Assembly: GCA_022010015.1 (NCBI GenBank)
Contig: CP091735.1
Coordinates: 1,240,001-1,304,000 of the forward strand
Length of the DNA: 64,000 bases
Reading direction: 5' to 3'
Source: Clostridium sp.
GTDB lineage: Bacteria > Bacillota_I > Bacilli_A > Acholeplasmatales > Anaeroplasmataceae
Shown piece by piece: positions 43,249-52,205 of the stretch. The notes under the pieces were generated by a model. The model was given only the letters and a program-made list of their open reading frames with translations. It had not been told where the DNA came from and made no database searches. Each line of letters begins with the position of its first letter. Position 1 is the first letter of the stretch. The position numbers and the translations under genes were made by a program.

Positions 43249-43738
43249 AAATTATTAAAATTAAATTTTAGAATTGCGCTTTCAAATGATAACAAAAGGC
43301 GTTCAGATGTTTTGAAGTGTCATCAAGCAACATGGTGTTTTCTATACACGGTGCGGAAAGGTATTGAAAATGAGTAAAAAGAAACAAATTGTTGGTAAAC
43401 TTTTGAATTTTTGCATTTTCACGCAAAGGTAGGGCTAACGCCTTGATTTTTTGCTAAAATTATGCTACTATGTAAAAGACAAAACGTATCATATTTAGGT
43501 ACGCGAAACTATTAACGCCGAATAACCTGCAAAAAAATGCAAAATACAGGCAAAAAGGAGTTGACAAGGTATGACAAGTCTGCGACAATCATTAGCAAGC
43601 AAGCCGTAATATTGCCCTTTGGGGTGAATATACAAAACTTTAAAGCATCGCTGCATAGGTAATAGCCTATGGGGCGATGCGATTTTGCTTTTATAAGGAA
43701 CAGATATATAACTTTAAAGCAGTTTAGGTTTTTAATCA
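43249..43738 (+). other. Left non-coding arm of the element
   Basis: No intact gene. Short open pieces occur (one frame reads SATIISKQAVILPFGVNIQN near 43575-43640), as in a decayed gene. A long symmetric hairpin lies at 43645-43680: GCATCGC, CATAGG, loop TAATAG, CCTATG, GCGATGC, with a 2-nt internal bulge on each side. Its CATAGG repeats the inner end of the terminal repeat. Confidence 0.5.
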
Positions 43739-43799
43739 ATGAAAAAAACCTATCTTTTTAAATCTTATAAACGAAAAAGTCAGAAGGAGGTGGAACATA

Positions 43800-46594
43800 A
43801 TGAAAAAAATATTTTGAAAAAAACAATTATTGCTTTAATAATTGCTATGATGTTCATTCTTGCTATTTTTTTTGGTGGCGAAGCAATGAAAACACATACA
43901 ATCGATGATGTTGCAAAATATAAAATGGTCGTGAATGCTCAAGGCGTTAAGATGGGAAACGGAACAAGAACGCAAACGCAAGTAGACTTAGGGAATTATA
44001 TAAGCCTTGATCAACAACTCAAACTTACACTTGGTCCATATTATTCTAGCGATGGCAAATACTCCACACCGACCATTCCTGTCTATACTATCCAAAAGAC
44101 AAGAAGTGACACCGAGAATATGATAATTCTCATTTGTGGCGAGGGCTACACCAAGAGTCAGCAACAAAAATTTATAGAGGACGTCAAAAGGGTATGGGAT
44201 GGCGCAATTCAGCACGAGCCATATCGTAGTTATGCCGACCGTTTCAATGTCTATGCACTATGCACGGCATCGGAGTCCAGCTTCAACAGTGGTGGCAGTA
44301 CGTTTTTCGACGTGGTTATTGATAAAAAGAGCGGTCCGAGGATTTCAGGAAACAAGAGTGCTTGGAAAAACCATATTTTCGAACGCTGTATTGGACCTAC
44401 ATTTCTTGAGCAAATTCACGATGCTCATATCCCTAACAAAACTGATCCTGACACGTTTATTTGGGATGATGATAAAATGTATCCGCCATTTTATTATGTG
44501 CATAAATATATCAATCAGTTTGCTGTGTTAGTCAATACAGAGCAAGATTTTGGTGGTTCACATAGAAATTATAAAAGTGGTATTCATTATCTTATAACTC
44601 CGGCTGATAGCCCACGTGCGCAAAAGACTTTTACGCACGAACTTGGTCACGGATTGCTAGAACTTGGAGATGAATATATGACTAGTGCAACAGAATCAAC
44701 TGACTATACTTCTCTAAATGTAGCATACACACATGATCCTGAAAAAGTAAAATGGGAAAAAATGCTAGGATTTAGAAAAACTTTTACTTGTCATACAAAT
44801 TCTTCTTACACTGCATACAATTCGAGTTGGGAATGCCTTATGCGTGACACCACCTATCAATTCTGTGAAGTATGTAAGTTGCAAGGTAGCAAGAGAATGT
44901 CGCAACTCATAGATGGCAAGAGTCTCTATGTTGCCGATCCGGAAGTCAAGAAATATACGGGGCAGTATTCTCAGCCGTCAGACTTTGCGGATACCACATA
45001 CAATGGATATGCCAATTTTTCATATTATCGCAGTGGAGTTTTGCTCAGTGGCTGGGACAAAAACAAATTCAACACTGATATGGCGGGCGAGAAAATTCAG
45101 CTCCGCACCATCGTACAAAATTTATCGGACACTACACAGCGCTATGTTACTATGAAATTGTGGATAAAGCATGCCGATGGAAGCGTTGCAACTACAACCG
45201 GTGGACAAAGATTAGAAGCAACGCAAACTTTTACTATTCCAGTATGGAGCGAAAAGAGTAAGTTCTGGCCAAAAGGTGCTTTGAGCTATGAAGGCAGCAA
45301 TATGAATTCGGGATTGGAAAATTGTGAGCTCATTTACCAAATCCCATTGGACGCAGTGCTAAATAAAGGCGACACGGTTGCTTTCGAAGTGACAGACGAG
45401 AATGGTAACGTGCTTGCTAACGACAACACCGAAACTCAAACTTATGCAAACATAAATATTGAGTACAAGTTCGAGGACGGAACTCCAATGCCTAATGTAA
45501 ACAAAGCCACAATACCGATTGCGGTAGGTAGTAAGCTTAATTGGACAGCCCCATCGACGATGTTTGGACACACATTCGTTAGGGCAGAAGGACACGATCA
45601 AATGGTGAATGGGAGCGATCAAACCGTGACGTATTATTATGCCAAGCAATCCAATGTCCATATCCACGATTGGGAAGAATGGGTAAGTAACGGCAACGGA
45701 ACGCATACTCGTACTTGTAGGACGGACAATTCTCATAGCGAAACTGCAAATTGTGTAGGCGGAACGGCAACTTGCACGCACAAACCTGTTTGTGAAGTTT
45801 GTCACGGCGAATATGGACAAGCAAAATCTCACGACTGGGGCAAAGCAACGTATACTTGGACGGACACCGTTTGCAAAGCGGAAAGAGTTTGCAAGCACGA
45901 CAGCGCCCACACTGAAAGCGAAACGAGGACTGCAACAGGAACGGTAATCAAAGCGGCAACCTGCAAAGAAAAAGGCAAAATGAAATATACCGCTACTTTT
46001 GAAAATACTGCGTTTACTAAGCAAGAAAAGAAAGTTGATATCAATTTTGCCGGGCATACTTTTGGCAAGTGGCAAGACGAAATTCCTGCAACGACGGAAG
46101 CCTTTGGCACGAAAGGACATAAAGATTGCTCGGTTTGCGGAAGACACTTTGATAAAGACGGCAACGAAATCACCGAACTTAGAATTGCCAAAATCGTCAC
46201 ACATAATGTAATAGTCAACGGCGAAAGTAAATTCTATGCACACGGCGAAAGCGTAACCGTAACGGCAAATGAGCCTGCGGAAGGTAAAGTATTCAAAGGC
46301 TGGCAGGACGCAAGCGGAAAAATCGTAAGCACCAAAAAAAGTTATACCTTTACCGTAAACGGCGAAACAAACCTTACCGCAGTGTATGAAGATAAGACTT
46401 CGGGTGGCGAAATTGTCCCTCCTGCTAAAAAAGACGGGCTTTCGGGCGGACAGGTTGCAGGAGTTGTAATCGGTTCGGCAGCGGTCGCAGGAATCGGCGG
46501 ATTTGCAATCTTCTGGTTCACTGTCAAGAAAAAGACGTTTGCAGATTTAATCGCAGCAATCAAATCATTGTTCACCAAAAAGAAGACGAAATAA
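43800..46594 (+). CDS. M64 family metallopeptidase, cell-surface (IgA-protease family)
   Basis: About 930 residues. A frame is open from 43739, but AGAAGGAGGTGG at 43781-43793 points to ATG 43800, which joins if A7 at 43803 is A5 (MKNILKKTIIALIIAMM, a signal peptide). The peptidase part has LICGEGYTKSQQQKF and zinc site HELGHGLLELGDEY (about 44635-44676). Then a beta domain, a MucBP-like strand (VTYYYAKQ), a Cys/His-rich HDWEEWVSNGNGTHTRTC region, an InlB-like repeat ending TAVYE, and a C-terminal membrane helix (AGVVIGSAAVAGIGGFAIFW) with a Lys-rich tail. M64 includes an IgA protease from gut Bacillota; the substrate here is not known. High GC and an unbroken frame mark it as foreign. Confidence 0.88.
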
Positions 46595-46652
46595 TAACAA
46601 CGAGCCGTTCGTAGTCAATGCGGACGGTTCTAATTCTAAAATCGGGAGGAAA

Positions 46653-46792
46653 TATGGGAAACAACACACAGAAAATCAAACTTCTTGCGTTGTGGGATAT
46701 TCTAAAAAGAATCAAAAAAAACACATGACGAACAAATGTTCGTGTGTTCCCCCTATAATAGGATTGATATAAGGTCAAGCATTGAGCCGTAA
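46653..46792 (+). pseudogene. Truncated start of a WYL-type regulator
   Basis: GGGAGGAAAT precedes ATG, giving MGNNTQKIKLLALWDILKR, which looks like the N-terminal helix-turn-helix segment of WYL-domain regulators. The frame then stops at 46726 as written, or runs to 46792 if A8 is A7. The rest of the regulator is missing, so this is a fragment. Confidence 0.5.
46729..46742. promoter_or_regulatory. Palindrome matching the LexA (SOS) box
   Basis: CGAACAAATGTTCG fits the Bacillota SOS consensus CGAAC-N4-GTTCG exactly, within a larger dyad (ACAC...GTGT). It could be an operator for what follows or a chance hairpin. Confidence 0.35.
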
Positions 46793-46799
46793 GAAAAGG

Positions 46800-47063
46800 C
46801 GTTGTCGGGCGTGAAGATGTTGCCCGATTTCTCTGCTTCCCTTTGTGGACGCGGAAATGATAATTACTGTCGCTTCACCATAGAGTTGTTATTGAGGGTA
46901 GCAATTCCGCGACGGGCGTTGAAATCGTTAAAAAGAGATTTCGACGTGGATTTTGTTGTGATACGATTTTTCAGATAAAATCGGCTAAAATCAAATAATC
47001 GGGATTAAAATCCGTGCGAAGAACGAGCCTATAAAGGCAGCCAAAATCGCACGGATTTTTTTA
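46800..47063 (+). ncRNA. Candidate structured RNA inside the element
   Basis: Five successive stems in about 265 nt: TCGGGC/GCCCGA (46805-46827); CGCGGAA/TTCCGCG (46850-46911) closing a large loop; CGTTGAAATC/GATTTCGACG, 10 bp with one G-U (46917-46946); CGATTTT/AAAATCG (46964-46983); and an 11-bp terminator stem AATCCGTGCGA/TCGCACGGATT with T7 (47009-47063). It does not match a family I know. One frame (about 46793-46976) is also open, so a decayed gene is the alternative. Confidence 0.45.
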
Positions 47064-47185
47064 TCTATGGATACAAAATCGGAGGTGCTTTATGTAATGA
47101 AAACAAAAAAACTTAATACTTATGTTTTAACTCGGTGATAGAAAATTGTCAGCGGCTTTTTTGTTGTCTTTCTGGAGGTGAAATA

Positions 47186-47334
47186 ATGACAAATTACAAT
47201 CAATATTGCCCGTCATAGCGGGAGAAAACTTTGAAAGCAAATGTGAAGCAAAACAGATGGCTTATGAGCAAAGTGTAAGAGAAAAGGCGTGGCATTACGC
47301 CACGCCTGACTCTGAACTATGCGCCTTTACCTGA
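47186..47334 (+). pseudogene. Small frameshifted ORF at the right end of the element
   Basis: TGGAGGTG precedes an ATG giving MTNYNQ; one missing base near 47203 would continue as ILPVIAGENFESKCEAKQMA and end at TGA 47332-47334, 5 bp before the inverted repeat. A 49-residue protein would result. I do not recognise it. Confidence 0.35.
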
Positions 47335-47339
47335 AATCC

Positions 47340-47354
47340 CCTATGGAAACTGCG
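47340..47354 (-). repeat. Right terminal inverted repeat
   Basis: CCTATGGAAACTGCG, exact inverse of 43234-43248. Confidence 0.85.
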
Positions 47355-47358
47355 ATAA

Positions 47359-47372
47359 TGTATGGCTTTTTT
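47359..47372. terminator. Right half of the split bidirectional terminator
   Basis: TGTATGGCTTTTTT lies at the end of spo0A and complements 43215-43229. Confidence 0.6.
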
Positions 47373-48176
47373 ATCTTTGTTCAGCTTTTGAAACTTTATG
47401 AGCTAATCTTAGCTTGTCAGCAATCATTGCAATAAATTCAGAATTGGTAGGTTTACTTTTGTTATAAGAAATAGTGTAAGAAAATATTTGAGATATTGCA
47501 TCAATATTTCCTCTATTCCAAGCCACTTCAATTGAATGACGAATTGCTCTTTCAACCCTTGAAGAGGTTGTTTTATATTTTTTTGCTACCATTGGATATA
47601 AAACCTTTGTTATTCCACCAAGAATATCAATGTTATAGTATACCATTGTTATAGCTTCACGTAAATACATATATCCTTTGATATGTGCTGGAACACCAAC
47701 CTCATGAAGAAGAGTAGTGATTTCTGTATCTAAATCAATTTCTTCCTTTTTTTCACCCTTTTAGATTATAGGATTCGGTTTTTGTTTGTTCAGGCTTTAA
47801 AAGAGATTTCATAATTGAAAGAAGATTATTTAAATCAATTGGCTTTAAGATAAAATAATCAGCGCCAAGATTACTTGATTTTGAAATTAAGGCCTCATTA
47901 TTAAATGCTGTAAGCATAATAATCTTATTAGGCTTTTTGGTATTTATTCTTAATTTGTAATTCCTCTAGTACCCCTATTCCATCAATTTTCAGGCATAAA
48001 AAAATATCTAATAAAAAGCATATCTATTTGGTTGCTTTTTAGATATTCAAGTAAAAGCTTTACCCGAAGTAAATGTTTTTTTACGACATCAAAATTGTTT
48101 TGAAGTTTTTAAAAAAATTCACTAATCATTAAGACTAGTTCTTTATTATCATCTGCGATAACTATTTTTTTGCCAT
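47371..48176 (-). CDS. spo0A: Stage 0 sporulation protein A, response regulator
   Basis: About 260 residues from ATG 48176 behind GGGAGGAAT. The receiver has [11 protein letters not shown], and after shortening two T runs and one A run it restores LLLDIFMPEIDG with the phosphorylated Asp, and KPIDLNNL. The C-terminal domain is unmistakable: [33 protein letters not shown], and [17 protein letters not shown], the sigma-A/0A-box contact region. Master regulator of sporulation and stationary phase. Two 0A boxes upstream suggest autoregulation. Breaks fall in the receiver and linker; the DNA-binding domain is intact. Confidence 0.95.
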
Positions 48177-48336
48177 TTTATATTCCTCCCACTTGGCTAA
48201 GATAGATAAATTCTAGTATTTTTTTAAGGGAAAAATAACAAGAAAAATATTTTTAACATTTCATTAAAAATTTCACTAAGAACTAAAAAAATGACATTAT
48301 TTTTTTATATGAAGAATGGTTGAAAACTATAGTAAT

Positions 48337-48353
48337 TGTCGAAAAGTGTCGAA
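48337..48353 (-). promoter_or_regulatory. Two tandem 0A boxes upstream of spo0A
   Basis: TGTCGAA occurs at 48337-48343 and again at 48347-48353, one helical turn apart, about 165 bp before the spo0A start and 2 bp after the pectinesterase stop. Both match the 0A-box core exactly. Confidence 0.7.
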
Positions 48354-48354
48354 A

Positions 48355-49279
48355 TTAGTTATTAAGAAACCTTAAATAACTATCAAGGTAATTTGCTGCT
48401 TCATCTTTATTCAAAAATTTTTTTGCGTAAGAAACACGTTTATTTATAGAAACATTATTATCAAATTCAAAAAAATCTAACAGTTTTTTTGTCTTGATTC
48501 GTCATTCCAATCATTAAATCCTTCTTCAACAATGTGATTACCAATAGAACAATTTATAAATGCGGCAATTGCGTATTTACGCCAAGGTCTTGCTAGATAG
48601 AACTTAGGATTTTGATCAGTACCAGCATAGCTGATATTACATTCATTAAATAAGTAGCCATATGGAGTTTCTTCATAATGGGATGGAGCACAAACATAGC
48701 CCTTATTGCCAATGCAAATAATGTTACAATGATAAAAATAAGCAGTTGCCCCACCAAATATAAAATCGACATCGCCATAAATAGTACAATTTAGATATTG
48801 TTGCTTGGAAGCTTTACCAGTTAATTCATCATCTGGTAAAAAAATCCTTATATCTAATTAAAAGATTCTTTGGAAGAGGCCCTGTAAATAGTGTATCTTG
48901 AGCACTTTTTATTATTGAATTTTTCACAAATAAAATTATCGCCCATAACATGAAGAGCAACTGATTGACCATATTTAGAAGACGGAACACAAGAATTTTC
49001 AATCGTTAAATTTTTTTAATTTTAACATTATCGGCCATAACCTTTAAAGTATAGGTTCTAAAGGTATTATATTCTTTATTGTCTGAATATATTTTTATAA
49101 TAATGGTCGTGATTAGTAATTATTGTGCTTTCTTCACCAATTATTGTTAAATTGTCTTTGAAAAATTGTTAATTTTTTTGAGTGTAAATTCAGATTTTAA
49201 ATATATTTCATCATAAATAGAGTCTTTTTGCTAAAAAAATGGAGCTAAATCAACTGTATTGTCTAATATAATTTTTCAT
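48355..49279 (-). CDS. Pectinesterase, CE8
   Basis: About 305 residues from ATG 49279 behind GGTGAT. Restored sequence has TIIGEEST at the start, the helix block SVALHVMGDNFICEN, AQDTLFTGPLP, the active-site strand GDVDFIFGGATAYF with the catalytic Asp, and YLARPWRKYA. It removes methyl esters from pectin so that lyases and polygalacturonases can act. No signal peptide, so it seems cytosolic, acting on imported methylated oligogalacturonides. Breaks at 48418, 48473, 48840, 48915, 49015 and 49100-49275. Divergent from the transporter operon, sharing the cre region. Confidence 0.85.
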
Positions 49280-49348
49280 ACATATCACCATTTATAAGTA
49301 TATCATAATAAATCACAAATTGCATAATTTTTATATAATAATCGATTG

Positions 49349-49363
49349 TAAAAAGCGCTTTCA
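49349..49363. promoter_or_regulatory. cre site between the divergent pectin genes
   Basis: On the minus strand TGAAAGCGCTTTTTA, a near-perfect cre. It overlaps a TTGAAA that may be the -35 box of the pectinesterase gene, and lies upstream of the transporter promoter. Confidence 0.75.
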
Positions 49364-49393
49364 AAAAAAGTGTAAAAGTTTTTCATAAACTTC

Positions 49394-49422
49394 TTGACTA
49401 TAAATAATGTTAGTGTTAAAAA
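49394..49422 (+). promoter_or_regulatory. Promoter of the pectin transporter operon
   Basis: TTGACT (49394-49399), 17 bp, TAAAAA (49417-49422; TAAAAT if the A run is one too long). A leader of about 145 nt follows. Confidence 0.65.
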
Positions 49423-49575
49423 TATATCTATAAATCAGAGCAAGGGATATCTATGCAATGATTCCTCTATGCAAAAATTCTTTTTTATGTATAGAGAATA
49501 TGCTACAAAATGATTTCTATAATGATTTATTGAATCCGATTTTTTTAGTAAAAACTTGTGTGGTAGAGGTAGCTA

Positions 49576-50287
49576 ATGAAATTTAAGGAGTGGTATCTAT
49601 ATCTTTAAAAAAATTTAGAATTATTGATCTACTAGTTTTTAATAATAATCGGAATTATAGGCGAATTATTTTCAATGGGAGTATTATTTAATGGAAATGG
49701 TCTTAGACCAACGTTCATTGTATCTGCGTTGATAATATTGACCTGCTTAACAAGATGGGGAATAAAGGGAATTATAGGAGCACCGATATTAGCAGTAGTA
49801 ACATGGCTTGGCGGAAAATATTTTATTCATTCTAAAACTAATCCATACGACTGGGTAATGCTTATATCGATGATTGTTGGAAATTGTTCAATGATTTTAA
49901 TTTGTCCCATATATAAGAAATATGGAACAAATAAAATAATGGGCGATTCAAGTAGGGTAGCGCTTGTCGCTTTATGTTCTTGTATTTTTAAATATTTTGG
50001 CTGCTGCTTTAGTTTATCTTCTATGTAGTGTTGGAAGTTCATTTGGCTTTAATCTGTTTTTTTGTATGATTTACCAGGGTTGATAGTAACGCTTATAATA
50101 GGTGTTGCTTTATCAAAAAAATGGGAATGGAAGTAAATGTTAAAGATCAAATGTTGGCTAATAAAAAAACAAGCTGAAGAAGATGCTAAATATGAAAAAA
50201 AGAATATATGAAAATGATTGATGAAAAAAATCACAAGAACGAAAAAGTTTTGTAGAAAAGAGAGGAAAATTATATGGCTGCTTTTAA
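49576..50287 (+). CDS. Multi-helix membrane protein of the sugar transporter operon
   Basis: About 235 residues with six likely helices: LVLIIIGIIGELFSMGVLF, TFIVSALIILTCLTRWG, GIIGAPILAVVTWLGG, WVMLISMIVGNCSMILI, ALVALCSCIFILAAALVYLL and GLIVTLIIGVALS, then a charged tail. It resembles small integral proteins seen next to carbohydrate ABC systems in this lineage. I cannot name the family. The start is uncertain: ATG 49576 needs a one-base repair near 49600, GTG 49590 does not. The stop overlaps the first permease start. Confidence 0.6.
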
Positions 50288-51311
50288 TCCTAATCAAGCC
50301 GATGAAACTGTCCTAGAAGAAATGGAAAGGACCAAGTGGAAACGCGTTGGAAAAGAATTGTTGAAAGACTGGAGACTTTATGTTCTTCTAATTCCTATGC
50401 TAGTTTTCTTGGCTTGCTTTAAGTATTTACCTATCGCAAATATTGTTTCTGGTTTCCACAGAGGAAAAATCGGAGATGTAACTGCAAGCGAATGGTATGG
50501 ATTATATTGGGCAAAAACAATTTTTTTACAGGAAATTTTGCTGGACAATTTTTGGAGAGCATTTAGAAATACATTCGTTAATAGTATGTATGGATTAATT
50601 TTTTTGGTTTCCCTATTCCAATTTTTTTATTGCTTTACTATTTAGCGAAATTAAATGTGCTTGGTATAGAAGTATCCTTCAGGTTTTTAACTTATTTACC
50701 ACACTTCTTATCAACAGTAGTAGTTACATCAATTATAACTTTGTGGTGCTATGAAGGAAATGGTGAACTAGAATATCAACCAGGATTACTTTTTCAGAAT
50801 ATTTGAATCATTTGGATGGTTAAAGCAAAGTGAATTAAGCACTAATATTTTAGGAACAACAAGATTCTTTAGACCAATATACCAAGTTTCAGGAATTTGG
50901 CAAGGATCTGGATATAGTTCAATAGTTTATTTTGCCGCAGTGCTTGCTATATCACCAACAAATTATGAGGCTGCAAGAATTGATGGTGCCTCAAAAATGC
51001 AACAAATTCGTTATGTTACATTCCCAGGAATGGCTCCTACATTAACAATTATGTTAATTATGCGTATTGGTCAAATCTTAAACATAGGTTATGAAAAGAT
51101 TATATTGATGTATAGAGAAACATCATGGGAAACAGCCGATGTAGTTTCATCATTCGTATATAGATATAGTGGTAAGCAAGCAGGATATGAAAGCTTGGCT
51201 TCACCTCAAATGGGTGTTATTGCAGATTTGATGAACTCTTTAATTGCAATGTGCTTGGTACTTGGTGCTAACGCAATAAGTAGAAGAGTATCAGATACAA
51301 CATTATTCTAG
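50274..51311 (+). CDS. Sugar ABC transporter permease, CUT1 (LplB-type)
   Basis: About 345 residues behind GAGAGGAAA. Cytosolic start, then DWRLYVLLIPMLVFLACFKYLP and five further helices. The ATPase-contact EAA loop is EAARIDGASKMQQIRYVTFPG (about 50965-51030). Breaks at T runs 50612-50625 and 50790. LplB-type permeases serve oligosaccharides such as oligogalacturonides or aldotetraouronate; the neighbours (pectinesterase, GH28) suggest pectin fragments. Confidence 0.92.
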
Positions 51312-51322
51312 GAGGGATAGAA

Positions 51323-52172
51323 GTGAAAAAGATTAGACAAATCAGAAATAGTTTTCAAAGATTATTTCATATTTATTACTTACAGTTTTTGCATTAGCTT
51401 GCTTGTATCCGTTTATTTATGTAGTTTCTGCTGCAGTTTCAAGCAAAGCAGCTGTTGAAGGTGGAAAGGTAAACTTCTTACCTGTTGGATTCCAATTAGA
51501 TGCTGTTAAATATGTTATTAGCTTGGAAGCTTTCTGGAAGGCTTATTGTAATACAATATTCTTTACGATTTATGGTACGTTAGTATCAATGCTTGTTGGT
51601 ATAACTGGTGGTTATGCTTTATCTAAAACAAGATTAATGTGGAGACGTGGATTCAATTTCTTATTAGTATTTACAATGTGGTTTAGTGCTGGTATGATTC
51701 CAACATTACAAAAACTTCCAAAGATTTAATGTTAATAATAGATATATGTTAATTATCGCTTTTAGGATTTAATGCTTTCAACATCATCTTATTAAGAAAT
51801 GGATTTAGTGGAGTTCCTACTGAAATAGAGGAAGCTGCTACGATTGATGGCGCTACTGAGTTCCAAATTTTAACGAAAATATATATGCCTATGTCTAAAG
51901 CAACTATTGCAACAGTAACTATGTTTTATGCAATTTCTCGTTGGAATGGTTACTTATGGGCACAAATGTTATTAGGAGTTGATGACGCTCCATTACAAGT
52001 AGTCATCCGAAGCTATATGGAGGCGGGCGAATTTGAGGATTATGGATCATTCGCGATTGACTCTATTAGATTTGCAATGATAGTTTGTTCTATCATTCCA
52101 ATCATCGTTATTTACCCAATGATTTCAAAATATTTTGCAGCGGGTGTTAACGTTGGTGGAGTTAAAGAATAG
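51323..52172 (+). CDS. Sugar ABC transporter permease, CUT1 (YtcP-type)
   Basis: About 280 residues from GTG 51323 behind GGAGGGAT. Helices include LACLYPFIYVVSAAVSS and FFTIYGTLVSMLVGITGGYAL; the EAA loop is EEAATIDGATEFQILTKIYMP. C-terminal YPMISKYFAAGVNVGGVKE is typical of this permease class. Breaks near 51360 and 51710-51770. Confidence 0.92.
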
Positions 52173-52205
52173 ATAGAAAGAAAAGAAAAAAAGGAGAAAA
52201 AAACA

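Larger units (their letters stand above)
43234..47354. mobile_element. 4.1-kb insertion with 15-bp terminal inverted repeats
   Basis: Bounded by CGCAGTTTCCATAGG (43234-43248) and its exact reverse complement (47340-47354). The content has clearly higher GC and more CGC/CGT/GGC codons than both flanks. It carries an M64 peptidase gene, a WYL-like gene fragment, a structured region and a small broken ORF, but no transposase, integrase or relaxase. No target duplication is evident: the outer bases are AAAAG on the left and ATAAT on the right. Unequal flanks would fit Tn916-type coupling sequences. Possibly a non-autonomous element or remnant of a larger one. Confidence 0.65.

Noticed and set aside
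45359..46243. Long minus-strand ORF of 294 codons opposite the M64 gene
   Set aside because: Antisense shadow of a GC-richer coding region; no ribosome site, and the plus-strand protein has clear domains.
47286..47306. GGCGTGG/CCACGCC hairpin as a terminator
   Set aside because: No T run follows, and it lies in a frame that reads as coding (KAWHYATP).
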